Of a DNA stretch of 56,221 nucleotides, positions 28,105 through 38,100 are shown piece by piece. The DNA comes from Prevotella sp. GTDB lineage: Bacteria; Bacteroidota; Bacteroidia; Bacteroidales; Bacteroidaceae. Location: assembly GCA_024697405.1 (NCBI GenBank), contig JAILFU010000086.1:1-56221 (forward strand). Direction: 5' to 3'. Positions within the stretch are counted from its first letter, which is position 1; every line of letters begins with the position of its first letter. Under the pieces are notes generated by a model. The model saw only the letters and a program-made list of their open reading frames with translations, had not been told where the DNA came from and ran no database searches. The translations under genes were made by a program, and so were the position numbers.

Positions 28105-30855
28105 TTACTGGATTAGTGCTTCTCTCACAATCTGTCTCCAAGGTCTCGGAGTCTCAGACAGCAGCGGTCCGTCGATGAGGTGGGCTACGAAGTTACTGGC
28201 CATGTAGAGGCGGGCGCTATTGCCCGAGCCGTCGAACCAGTATTCGCGTCCGATGTTGTTATACAGTCCGGGCGTGGTCACCACATGGCGCACGTTGCCC
28301 GCATTGTCGGTCACCGTCATGCTGCTTGTGTCGAACGTCACCTCCAGTGGGAAGAATCGTCCGGTAGCAAGGTTGCGCTTCATGCTCTCGTACTTCACAT
28401 TGGTGTAGCTGTCGGAAGCCATGCCGATGGCCACGGAGTGGTCTTGCACATGATAGCGGATGAAGTCGGTGACGATGGTGGTGATGGCTTCCTTCACCTT
28501 GGTCTGTACGGTGTTCCTGTCCAGACCGAGGTCATACCATCCTTCTGCCTGACAGATGCTGTCTACCACCTCGTCGTTGTCGTCGCCCATTTCCAGTTCG
28601 TTCCATTGGGGCAGAATCTGGTCGTTCTGCAGTTTCTCTATGGACTCGTTGGTGGGGATATAGACGTTATAGTTATAGTTGTCGAACAGACGCAGGTTCT
28701 TGTTCTCCTGTGCCTGCAAGCCGGGGTTCTTGCCGCTCATCTTCTGGGTGAGCAGGTTGCTGTAGTCGTTCTCCAGCAGGTTTCTGAAGTTCTGGTACTC
28801 AGGATGTTCCTTCAGCATGATATAGAGCGACTTCTCTGCACCCATAGGCAGCTTCGACGACCTGTCGCCGGGCACGGTGTCCAGCTGATAGCTGACGCCG
28901 TTCACCTTCGGATAGCGCATGCTGGAGGCGATGGCGTTGCCGCCGTGCTCTATCTGGAAGCCGCCCTCGAAGGCCAGCTGTCCGTCGGCGCCACGGGTGA
29001 CGCGGGTCATGGAGCCACCCTTCGACTTGAAGTAGGTATAGCCGGCGCTGATGTAGTCTTCCAGGGTCATCGACTTGTCGGGGATGACGATGATGAGCTG
29101 ATCCATCAGCTGGTCGAGCATGGTGTTGATGACATTACGTGCCACCGAGCCTTCGGCCTGCTTGGCTCTCTCACCCGTCCTGGTGATATTGCCGTTGGCA
29201 TCGATGGTGCAAGCCCAGCGTGAGGCCTGTACTTTCTCCGACGAGCCTTTCGTATTGTCGTATTTGAAGATAATCAGGTCGGCGGCCTCCACGGTCAGGC
29301 TGTCGGCGCCGCTCTGGTCCTTCAGTGTGTTTGAGTTGCCGTAGGTGGCGGGGTCGATGAACGACAGCATGGCACCGTTGGTTGGGATCATCAGCGCATA
29401 CTTCGAGTCCATGGAGAGCAGGTAGGGCAGGAAGTTGCGATAGTCGATGGCCCAGTAGATGGTGTTCATGGTCGAGGCATGAGCCAGGGCGGGATAGGCC
29501 ACTGAGCTGTACTCAGCCGGCGTAAACACCTTGTTTGTCAGGTAGACCACGCCGTTGCAGCCCATGAAGCAGCTGTCCACATCCTCCTTGGTGATGCCCA
29601 GTGTCTCCTTGGCGTCGTTCAGCACGCTCTCAAACTTCGAGGGCACGCTCTCAGAGAAGGTGGAGAGCATGTTCACGTTGAGGAGCTTGGAGATGGTGGC
29701 ATCGGGAATGGAGTCCCATTCCTTGTACTCGTCCTTCAGGTCGCGGCCCTCGTTGTTCCACCAGGCCTCCAGGGCCTCGTTTGTGGGAACGATGATGGCA
29801 CCGGCGTCGAAGTGCAGGTCGTTGTTCGAGTTGGCGTCGATATACTGGTTCCATCCCGGGTCGAAGCTCAGCGTTGCGCTGACGGGGTTGCCCTTCGGGT
29901 CGCGCTCGTTGGCCTCGCCGCCCAGTGAGCGCTTGCTGTAGTAGCGCAGGGTGAAGACGGAGTCCTCATTATTATATATACGGTTGTACTCGCGTGTGCC
30001 TGCGGCATGGTAGTAGGGTGCTGCGAAGCGGTCCAGCAGGTGGCTCCACATCGACATGTTTGCATGCTGGCGCACAATCTCGGCCATGTTGGGCGACGAT
30101 TCGATGACGCCCTCCACCTTCTGGATGTAGCCGTTCTTGCAGGTGATGTCGGCTTCTGTCACTTTCTTGCCGTTCACCCAAGCCTCGTTGATGGACGTGG
30201 CCTGATGGTTGGTGAGGATGGCCAGGTCTTCGGCAGTAATCTTGTTGTACTGCATGTAGGCGGGCAGGAAGTGAATCATCGGGGCCGTCGTGCCGTCCAT
30301 AAAGATGGGAATCGACTTGCCTGTCTGCTTGTAGTACGCCCATGCCTTCGTGTCGGGCATCTTCGAGGGCGGCATCACATAGACCGAGTCGTAGATGCTC
30401 ACAGCCGTCTCGCGGCGCATGGTACGTCCGAACTCGGGTGTGGCGGCATCGCCCTGTGCCTTACCGTTTGACATGAGCTCGATGAGGTAGGCGTTGTTGA
30501 TCATCGAGTTGTTCAGAAGAAGTTTCTTCTGAGCCTCCGACAGCTTCTCGTAGCTGCGCACGCCCCACGAGTTGGTCTGGAACCACTGCTGGTAGGCCTG
30601 GTCGTCGGCGGCAAACAGCGTCTTCGAGCCAGTGTGCTTCAAGACCTCAGCTTGACCGAGGTCATCCACAAGACGCATCACGGTGGTGTAGTTGCCCTCC
30701 TCCTGCAGCCGCTCGTAGATGGAGTTGCCTAGCCATTCCGGCTGGCCGGTGAGCACGTCGTCCTTACACGACTGCAACACGCTAGCCCCTACCAGCAGTC
30801 CGCAGGTAGTCAGTACTACCCGCCGTCCTTGCTTCATGATAGTTTTTCGTTTCAT
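28105..30855 (-). CDS. Large lipoprotein with about four FAS1 (fasciclin) domains
   Basis: The 916-residue protein is the first gene of the operon. It has a lipoprotein signal (lipid C30, VLQSC) and about four FAS1-like units by my reading: roughly 50-260 (SKTLFAADDQAY), 330-470 (GAIIVPTNEALEAW), 470-660 (YALMIPTNGAML) and 690-890 (YNVYIPTNESIEKL). The repeated I/FxPTN/D motif is the FAS1 hallmark. Four units in tandem resemble adhesive proteins of the fasciclin/periostin type. It would be surface-exposed beside the SusCD pump. I see no enzymatic motif. Confidence 0.85.
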   Translation of the reverse strand: MKRKTIMKQGRRVVLTTCGLLVGASVLQSCKDDVLTGQPEWLGNSIYERLQEEGNYTTVMRLVDDLGQAEVLKHTGSKTLFAADDQAYQQWFQTNSWGVRSYEKLSEAQKKLLLNNSMINNAYLIELMSNGKAQGDAATPEFGRTMRRETAVSIYDSVYVMPPSKMPDTKAWAYYKQTGKSIPIFMDGTTAPMIHFLPAYMQYNKITAEDLAILTNHQATSINEAWVNGKKVTEADITCKNGYIQKVEGVIESSPNMAEIVRQHANMSMWSHLLDRFAAPYYHAAGTREYNRIYNNEDSVFTLRYYSKRSLGGEANERDPKGNPVSATLSFDPGWNQYIDANSNNDLHFDAGAIIVPTNEALEAWWNNEGRDLKDEYKEWDSIPDATISKLLNVNMLSTFSESVPSKFESVLNDAKETLGITKEDVDSCFMGCNGVVYLTNKVFTPAEYSSVAYPALAHASTMNTIYWAIDYRNFLPYLLSMDSKYALMIPTNGAMLSFIDPATYGNSNTLKDQSGADSLTVEAADLIIFKYDNTKGSSEKVQASRWACTIDANGNITRTGERAKQAEGSVARNVINTMLDQLMDQLIIVIPDKSMTLEDYISAGYTYFKSKGGSMTRVTRGADGQLAFEGGFQIEHGGNAIASSMRYPKVNGVSYQLDTVPGDRSSKLPMGAEKSLYIMLKEHPEYQNFRNLLENDYSNLLTQKMSGKNPGLQAQENKNLRLFDNYNYNVYIPTNESIEKLQNDQILPQWNELEMGDDNDEVVDSICQAEGWYDLGLDRNTVQTKVKEAITTIVTDFIRYHVQDHSVAIGMASDSYTNVKYESMKRNLATGRFFPLEVTFDTSSMTVTDNAGNVRHVVTTPGLYNNIGREYWFDGSGNSARLYMASNFVAHLIDGPLLSETPRPWRQIVREALIQ

Positions 30856-31083
30856 AGGTTTTGGTTTATTATTAATATTAGTTCATAGATTCATCCATAG
30901 CAGTAGCGGTACGGCACGTGCGTCAGGCAGCGTCGTACATAGCCGAAAGTCCACGGTCCTCAATGGTTTCCGAACCGTCAATTCCTTTACTTTGGAAAGC
31001 AAAGTTAGTAAACAATAGTTGATTCCGATTAATCGTTATTAACAGTATTCGCGCCCTCACGGCACTTTTCGGCTACAAAGTTA
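30856..31083 (-). promoter_or_regulatory. Long leader with two -7 boxes for the FAS1-SusCD operon
   Basis: On the minus strand two exact TAACTTTG boxes lie at 31083-31076 and 31007-31000. They imply leaders of roughly 215 and 140 nt before the start codon at 30855, unusually long for this genome. A GTACG/CGTAC stem (30909-30913 with 30934-30938) lies in the leader. No TTG sits at the standard distance from either box, so an alternative sigma factor or activator may be used. No gene is present in the 380-bp gap. Confidence 0.5.
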
Positions 31084-31170
31084 ATCAAAATTTTAAAAAC
31101 TCGTATCATTTTTCAGAGATTTTTTTTAATAATGTGTAAAAGAGGTGTGCTTTTAACACTGCTCTCTGGC

Positions 31171-31208
31171 AAAAACAAGCGCTGCGAGGCCGATAAGCCT
31201 CGCAGCGC
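31171..31208 (-). terminator. Terminator of the first giant secreted protein gene
   Basis: A perfect 12-bp stem (31179-31190 with 31197-31208) encloses a 6-base loop and, on the minus strand, is followed by GTTTTTG (31177-31171). It lies 28 bp after the stop. The stem core CGCTGCGAGGC also forms the terminator after the paralogue (35061-35092). Confidence 0.85.
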
Positions 31209-31235
31209 AAGCGTTATTGAAGTGTTGTGCAGTGC

Positions 31236-34200
31236 CTACTTGCGAATCTTCTTCACCATGACGGTGCCGTTCTCGAAGGTCACCTTCTGGATCATGATGC
31301 CCTTCTGCAGGCTGTTGGCCTTGCGGCCGTCCAGGGTGAAGTATTCCACCTTGACCGTGGTGCCGGCAGCGATGCCCTCTACGCCAGTAGCATTGTCGGG
31401 ATCGGGTGTCAGGCTGCTGTTGGCACCGTGGTACCAGAGCTGGAATTCGTCGATGACAATCCAGTCGGCGCTGGATGTCTCGTCCTTGCGGACGCCGATG
31501 CGCAGCTTCTCGCCGACAGCCTTCACGATAAGCTCGTTCATGAAGACTTCGTCGCTGAACATGTTGCGGGCGTCAATCAGGGTGCTGGGAGCAGTCACGC
31601 CCTCGGGCAGGCCCTCTTCCTGCTTGATGAGCTCCTTGGAGAATGCCTGGTCGCCAGACTCTGCATAGAGGTAGGTCGGTGTGGCCGTGCGCTCCCATCC
31701 GTTCACCTTCAGGGTGTAGATGCCGTCGGGCAGGCCGATGATGTCCTGGTAGATGTTGAACACGCTCTCCCACGACTCCAGAGCCAGCGCCGAGAGCTGG
31801 TCGCTGTTGCCGAACTTCTGTCCGGTAGCCGTCCAGCCATAGATGCTGTTGGTGCCGTCCTTCTCGAAGCCCGGAGTCTCGATGATGGCGGTCACGTTGA
31901 CAGGAGCCTCGTCGCTGGCGCCGCTCACGTCGGGCAGGCGGAGCTTGGTCTTCATGCCGGCAATCTTGACGAGGTACTCCTCGGCGTCGGCATTCTCAAT
32001 GGTGCGGCCGTCGATGGCCATCTGAATCTCGTCGGCCAGGGTGAGGGCCTCGTTCTTCAGTGCGGAGCCGCTCTCGTTGGCCACGGTAATCAGGTCTTCA
32101 GCAGCTGTCTGCAGCTTGGCGAACAGGGCAACACTCTCGTTGATGTCCTCCGTGAGCTGATAGATTTCCTTCAGGATGGCGAACATCTTCTCTCCGTCGG
32201 CAGAAGCCTTGGCTTCCTGGGCGGCAGCCTGCATTTCGCTGGCCTTGTCGAAGAGCGACTTGGCCATGGGCTTGCTGGTGTCGATCATCGGCAGAGCGGC
32301 GTCGAGTGCCTCAGCGATGACCTCGGCGTTGAAGCCACGGTAGATGAGCTTGAACTGTCCCCAGAGCGGCCAGTACTGTGCCTCAGACACATCGCCCTTG
32401 ATACCCACGGTGAAGGTTTCACCCTCGTTGGCCACCAGACCGTATGTGCGTACGGTGTAGGAGTTGTTGTAGAAAGCGGCTGCGGCGCCGGTCATGTTGT
32501 CGGGATATTCCTTGCCTTCGCTGTCGGCGAGGTAGGTAGCCGTCGACGGATTTGCCGTCCAGCCGTTCTCCGTAATCTGAGTGTTGAAGTTGTCGAAGAA
32601 GCCGGACTCCTGCGGGTAGTCAAGCCAGTTGGGCAGGTTGGCCTTCGAGTCGTTCATGTAGATGTAGATGGGGATGTTGGCGGGACGCTCTTCGGCGCGG
32701 CTGATGGCTTCCTGGCCATCGAGATAGCGCACATAGCCCTGTGTAGAAAGCTCGTACACGCCGATGGGCAGGTCGCTGATGGTCTGCGAGAAGTTGAAGT
32801 TGGTGGCATGCCATGCCTCGAACACCTTGTAGAGGTCGAAGCCGCCAGGCTGGAAGTTACCGCCTGTCGAAGACGTTGTCCATCCGGTGCGGCCTTCCAT
32901 CAGGTCGGCGTTGGTCAGCAGCATGGTCACGTCGGAGCCTTCTTCCAGACTGCCTGCGAATGCCTTCTTGAAGAGTGCGTCCACCTGTGCGATGTAAGCG
33001 TTGATTTCCTCGATGGTCAGGCTCATCTGCTCGAGCACCTCCAGGGGCAGCAGCTCGGGATAGCCTTCAGCCGAAGCGCCGCTGTCGGCGAAGTCGCAGA
33101 ACTCAGCCCATGCGTCGTTGTCGAAGTTGAAGCTGACGGCCTTTGTCATCCAGTCTTCCTGCTTCTTGGCAAAAGTCTTGTAGGCAGCGACGCTGGCGTC
33201 GAGCTGCTTCTGTGCGGCCTGCACCTTCTCCATCAGTTCCAGGTAGCCCTCGGTGGCAGCCTGTGCCTCCTCGATGGCAGCCTTGAAGGCATCCTTGTCG
33301 CCTACGTAGGCCACGACGTCGTCAAGATCTTCCAGCGGATATGCCTTCAGCGCCTCTTGTACAGCCATGTCCATCAGCACCTTGTCGGGATCTTCCTTCA
33401 CCTCTCCGAAGTAGGTCAGGGTGAGGTTGTCCATAGCAATCCAGTTGGCGGGCATCTCTGCCTCGGCACTGCCCACCACGCGCAGACCCATGGTCATGTC
33501 GCCGCCGGTGTGGATGAAGTTGAACTCGAAGTGCTCAGGAGCGCCGTTGCGGGTAGCCATGTTGGTCTTGTAGGTCTTGCCGTCGGCAGAAGCGGTGGCA
33601 AACAGCTCCACGTCGTCGGGCAGACCGTCGGGATTGCCGTCCACGCTCTTGCGGCCCTGGTTGTTGGCAATCACGTCTACGCCGAGCATGTACTTACCGG
33701 CAGGCAGCGAGCGTACGGTCTGCGTGATGCTGCCGTCGCCAAGGTAGTTAGGCGTATTGGTGTTCTTCCAAGCCTCGATGAATCCGGAAAGCACCACGTC
33801 GCCGTTGGTGTAGGTGCTGTTGTTCTGATAGCCGATGTTCGTAGCCTCATTCGAGTTGGCCGTGTAGGTGATGTCCCATCCGTCCACGTTGCCCGAGTCG
33901 AAGTTGGCGTTCTTCAGCATGAAGGTGGCGTCGAGGGGATTTTCCTCAGAAGCACCGCTCAGTGCATTAGCCATCAGCACGCGCAGGTCGTCCATAGCCT
34001 TCTCCATCTGCTCGACGGTGGCGCTCGGGTCGTTGTACACGGCCACGGCAGCGCTCACGTCGACACGTGCAGCCTCAGCAGTCTCTATGAGCTCTTTCAG
34101 CTTTTCCGACATGTTGAAGATGTCCAGCTCCTTGAAGTAGCTGGTCCATTCAGGAACGGGGTAGAGCTCCCAGTCCAGGCACACGCCTTCTGTCTCCGGC

Positions 34201-34799
34201 GACAGCTTCGGCAGGATGCAGGTACCGTCCTCGCCACCTTCCACACCGGGGCCGTTGGGGTCGATACCCATGTAGCAGCCCTCCGGCTGTGCATTGGTGT
34301 TGCTCTCGGAGATGCTGATGCGGTAGGTCTTGTTGCCGACGCCTTCCACCCACAGCAAGGCGGCAGAACCGTCGTTGTTGTCAACGAACAGTGCGGGCAC
34401 GCCATCTCCATAGACGCCGGTGACCTTGCCGTCGAAGGTGACGAAAGCGGTCATCCAGTTGCTCTTGCTGGGCACATAGTTGCGCAGGTAGAGCTGCTTG
34501 TCGTCCAGGGTCTTGCCGCTGGGCATGACGAAGCGCACAATCATGGCCTGGTCGATGGAACCGGTGGCCTGTGTGCCCCAGGCGTTGCCCTGGTAGTAGT
34601 ACTTCGCAGCACCCTTGTTGTAGAGCACGTAGCAGTCGCCCACAATGAAGTCGGCAGCTGTCTTGTTGATCAGCTCGACATCGTCGAACGAGAAGAACTC
34701 AGGCTCGTAGGGAGCTTCACGCTCGTTCAAGTTTGCCGCATTGGCACCCAGGCCTGCTAGCCAGAGTGCGCTCAAAACGAGTAGTTTTCTTAATTTCAT
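31236..34799 (-). CDS. Giant secreted multidomain protein (paralogue 1)
   Basis: The 1187-residue protein has a signal peptide (cleaved near ANA, residue 22). The N-terminal domain carries the YxLYNKG...GNAWGTQA pattern seen in Bacteroidota secreted proteins. Alpha-helical linkers (for example residues about 236-290 and 840-960) alternate with at least three beta-sandwich, carbohydrate-binding-like domains recognisable by the N/GFxxGxxxGW opening and a DxxxLxYxG end. The C-terminus (EYFTLDGRKAN, KGIMIQKV, MVKKIRK) resembles a short type IX secretion/anchoring tail. It should be surface-attached or released. Residues 1-230 and the last 170 are nearly identical to the neighbour at 35147-38662; the middle is not. 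Ligand and role are unknown; surface binding is inferred. Confidence 0.7.
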   Translation of the reverse strand: MKLRKLLVLSALWLAGLGANAANLNEREAPYEPEFFSFDDVELINKTAADFIVGDCYVLYNKGAAKYYYQGNAWGTQATGSIDQAMIVRFVMPSGKTLDDKQLYLRNYVPSKSNWMTAFVTFDGKVTGVYGDGVPALFVDNNDGSAALLWVEGVGNKTYRISISESNTNAQPEGCYMGIDPNGPGVEGGEDGTCILPKLSPETEGVCLDWELYPVPEWTSYFKELDIFNMSEKLKELIETAEAARVDVSAAVAVYNDPSATVEQMEKAMDDLRVLMANALSGASEENPLDATFMLKNANFDSGNVDGWDITYTANSNEATNIGYQNNSTYTNGDVVLSGFIEAWKNTNTPNYLGDGSITQTVRSLPAGKYMLGVDVIANNQGRKSVDGNPDGLPDDVELFATASADGKTYKTNMATRNGAPEHFEFNFIHTGGDMTMGLRVVGSAEAEMPANWIAMDNLTLTYFGEVKEDPDKVLMDMAVQEALKAYPLEDLDDVVAYVGDKDAFKAAIEEAQAATEGYLELMEKVQAAQKQLDASVAAYKTFAKKQEDWMTKAVSFNFDNDAWAEFCDFADSGASAEGYPELLPLEVLEQMSLTIEEINAYIAQVDALFKKAFAGSLEEGSDVTMLLTNADLMEGRTGWTTSSTGGNFQPGGFDLYKVFEAWHATNFNFSQTISDLPIGVYELSTQGYVRYLDGQEAISRAEERPANIPIYIYMNDSKANLPNWLDYPQESGFFDNFNTQITENGWTANPSTATYLADSEGKEYPDNMTGAAAAFYNNSYTVRTYGLVANEGETFTVGIKGDVSEAQYWPLWGQFKLIYRGFNAEVIAEALDAALPMIDTSKPMAKSLFDKASEMQAAAQEAKASADGEKMFAILKEIYQLTEDINESVALFAKLQTAAEDLITVANESGSALKNEALTLADEIQMAIDGRTIENADAEEYLVKIAGMKTKLRLPDVSGASDEAPVNVTAIIETPGFEKDGTNSIYGWTATGQKFGNSDQLSALALESWESVFNIYQDIIGLPDGIYTLKVNGWERTATPTYLYAESGDQAFSKELIKQEEGLPEGVTAPSTLIDARNMFSDEVFMNELIVKAVGEKLRIGVRKDETSSADWIVIDEFQLWYHGANSSLTPDPDNATGVEGIAAGTTVKVEYFTLDGRKANSLQKGIMIQKVTFENGTVMVKKIRK

Positions 34800-34874
34800 A
34801 AGCGTTTGATATTAAAAGTTAGTAAATAAATAGTTTAATTTTGTGAAACATCGTCAAACGATAGTTTTCGGTTG

Positions 34875-34882
34875 CAAAGTTA
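34875..34882 (-). promoter_or_regulatory. -7 box of giant protein gene 1
   Basis: Minus-strand TAACTTTG lies 75 bp before the start codon at 34799. No good -33 TTG is seen. The remainder of the 347-bp gap (34800-35146) is AT-rich and holds only the neighbour's terminator. Confidence 0.55.
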
Positions 34883-35060
34883 CGGAAAAAAATTGTAACC
34901 TGTATCTTTTTTTCTGTTTTTTTTGCGATATATACCTAAAAAGAACAATTTGTTCGGCAACGATATGCCCGTTGCCCCCTGAAGTAAATGCTCCGCAAGG
35001 CGCACAAATAGCGCTACTGCTATAACGTTGCCTTGTTTTTTTGCATTGGGCCAAAATGCG

Positions 35061-35092
35061 AACGCTGCGAAGCCGGGTGGCCTCGCAGCGTT
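35061..35092 (-). terminator. Terminator of giant protein gene 2
   Basis: Arms AACGCTGCGAAGCC (35061-35074) and GGCCTCGCAGCGTT (35079-35092) pair with one mismatch and are followed on the minus strand by CATTTTGG. The stem is the same sequence family as the terminator at 31179-31208, so the downstream flank was duplicated with the gene. Confidence 0.75.
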
Positions 35093-35146
35093 TGCGATGA
35101 TGGAAGTGTCGGGAAGAATCCTCCCGAATCCTTCTTCAGGAAAAGA

Positions 35147-38100
35147 CTACTTGCGAATCTTCTTCACCATGACGGTGCCGTTCTCGAAGGTCACCTTCTG
35201 GATCATGATGCCCTTCTGCATGGAGGTAGCCTTGCGGCCGTCCAGCGTGAAGTATTCCACCTTGACAGTGGTGCCTTCGGCAACGCTCTCAATGACGGTA
35301 GCGTGGTCGGGATCGGGCGTCAGTGCGCTGTTGGCACCGTAGTACCAGAGCTGGAAGTCGTCGATGACAATCCAGTCGCTGCCAGAGCTCTTGTCCTTGC
35401 GGATGCCGATGCGCAGCTGCTCGTTGGCCACCTTCACGATGAGTTCGTTCATGAAGGTCTCCTCGTCGAACATGTTGCGGGCGTCAATCAGCGTGTTGGG
35501 AGCAGTCATGCCCTCGGGCAGACCGTCGGCCTGCTTGATGAGCTCCTTCGAGAAGGTCTGGTCGCCCGACTCAGCATAGAGGTAGGTGGGATTGGCAGTG
35601 CGCTGCCAGCCGTTCACCTTCAGCGTGTAGATACCGTCGGGCAGACCCACGATGTCCTGATAGATATGGAAGACACTCTCCCACGACTCCAGAGCCAGGG
35701 CCGAGAGCTGATCCTGCTCGCCAAACTTGTGACCGGTAGCCGTCCAGCCGTCGATGCTGTTGGTGCCGTCCTTCTCGAAGCTCGGTGTGTCGATGATAGC
35801 GGTCACGTCGACAGGAGCCTCGTCGCTGGCGGTGTTCACGTCGTCAGGCAGGCGCAGCTTGGTCTTCATGCTGGCAATCTGCTTCATCAGGCCGTCCACT
35901 TCCTCGTTCTCGTAAGCGCAGTCGTAGATGCCGTTCTGAATCTGCTCAGCCAGAGTCAGAGCCTCGCTCTTCATGGCCGAAGTGCTCTGGTTGGCCACCT
36001 CAATCAGGCTCTCGGAAGCTGCCTGCAGCTTCTCGAACAGGGCCACCGACTCGCGGATGGCGTCGATGAGGTCGTAGACATCGTTCAGAGCCTTGAACAT
36101 GGCATCGCCGTCGTTGGTATCCATAGCGGCGTTAGCCTCGGCAATCAGCTGGTCGACAGAAGCCTTGATGCTCTTGCCCATGGGCTTCGTGGCGTCAATC
36201 TGCAGCAGGGCAGCCTCCAGGGCGGGCTTCACCACGTCGGCCTGTGTGCCCTGATAGATAATCTGGAAGTTATCCCACAGTGTCCACCAATGTGAGCCGC
36301 AGCCTGTACCCTTCACGCCGATGCGCATGGTCTCGCCCTCACGGACAACACCGTATGTGCTCATCCAATACAGACCCAGGTCGAATGCCTGCGAGGCAGA
36401 ACCCATGGAGTTGGGATACTCGTTGCCGGCGGCATCGGTAGCCAGGTACCAGCTCTCCAGACGGTCATCGCCACCATAGGTGCCTTCAGGCATCGGGCAG
36501 GACCAAAGGTTGGGGAAGCGGGTTGTAGCAGAGTTCATGTAGAGGAAAATAGGAGCATCGGGGCAGCTCTCCACATCACCTGTTGCGATACCGAAATCAT
36601 CTGCGCGGGTGAAGCCCTGCACCTTAATCTCGTACACGCCGGGCAGGGCAGCGTTCACTTCCTGCCAAACGTTGAAGTTGTCAACGTGGTAAACCTCGAA
36701 GTTCTTGTTGTCCAGCGGGCTGCCAGAGGTGCCGCCGCCTTCAACGGTCCATCCCTTACCGCCTTCCTGATAGCCAGGATTGGTGAGCAGGTAGGTAACA
36801 TTCTGACCAGGCTGCCAGCCTTCCAGCTGCTGCTTCTTCATCTGTTCAATCAGGTCCTTCAGCTTGTCCATCTCGGCCACCAGCTCCTCGTTGGTCAGAG
36901 CGCGGGCGTCCTCAATGTCAACAGCATCCAGGTCGAGGTAGTCGCTCAGTTCACCGGCTGCGTCAGTCCAGGCGTATTTCTCGTCGATGACATAGCCGAG
37001 GACTTCAGCCAGCAGTTCCTTCCACTGTGCCCACAGCTTGATGTTCTCCTGCAGCGCCTCGACGTAGGGCTTCAGACCCTCGATGGCTGCCAAGGCCTCT
37101 TCACGGTTGGTAGCTGCCATCTCAGTGGCGGCTGCCTTGAAGGCGTCCATGTAAGCCTCTGTATAGAAGGCATCCTCGGGAATCTCAGGCAGGCTGAGCT
37201 CCACCCACTTCTGGTAAGAGCCAGGCTCGTTGCCATAGTACATCAGCGAGAAGGTGTCGAAGATTGACCAGTTGTCGCAACCGTCGGTGCACTTGGCAGG
37301 GTTCTTCACGCCAAACTGGAGATCACCCTCGGGCATGTCGAAGAACAGCGTGGTCTTGTAGTAGCCAGCCTCCTCGTAGAGACGGAAGGCAGAGGGGTCG
37401 TTGGGCGAGTAGTAGCCGCCATGGCCGTTCTCAGCAGCTGAGGTGCCAAATTCGGTAGCACCGGCCATTGACACGGTGTTGTAGCACGACCAGATGTTGT
37501 TGAAGGGAACCGACTGCTCCTCTCCACCGGCAATGATGTAGAGCTTGGCGGCAGCGGGTGTGCCGTTCTCCAGGTCTTCCCAAGAGCCACGGAAAGCGGT
37601 GTTGGCACGCAGTGCATAGACACCGGCGGGCAAGGCAGCGAGCTTCTGATAGGTGTCGAAGGTGTTGTTGTACACCTCAGCCACGTTGGCGGGGCCGTGT
37701 GAGCCAGAGCCGACCATGTTGGGCTTGGTGCCCTCCCAGCCTTCGTTGCTGGCATCGTCGAAGTTCGGGTTCTGGATGAGGTTCGTAGCGTCTACGGGGT
37801 TGTCGGGCGTTGCACCGCTCAGGCCTCCGGCCATAGCAGCCTGCAGGGCCTCGATGGCAGCCTGCATCTGTGCGATGGTGGAGTTCAGGTCGTTGTAGAC
37901 GGCCACTGCAGCGTCGACATTGATACCAGCCGACTCGGCAGCCTCAATCTGCTTGCGCAGCTCCTCAGACTTGTCGTAGATGTCCTTCTCCTTGAAGTAG
38001 CTGGTCCACTCGGGCACGGGATAGAACTCCCAGTCCAGGCACACGCCTTCGATGTCGGGCGACAGCTTCGGCATGATGCAAGTGCCGTCCTCGCCACCTT

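Noticed and set aside
31227..34760. Very long open frame (1177 codons) antisense to giant paralogue 1
   Set aside because: It mirrors the sense gene's codon bias (few TTA/CTA/TCA codons, hence few antisense stops), has no domain or signal peptide, and runs against a clearly coding sense frame.
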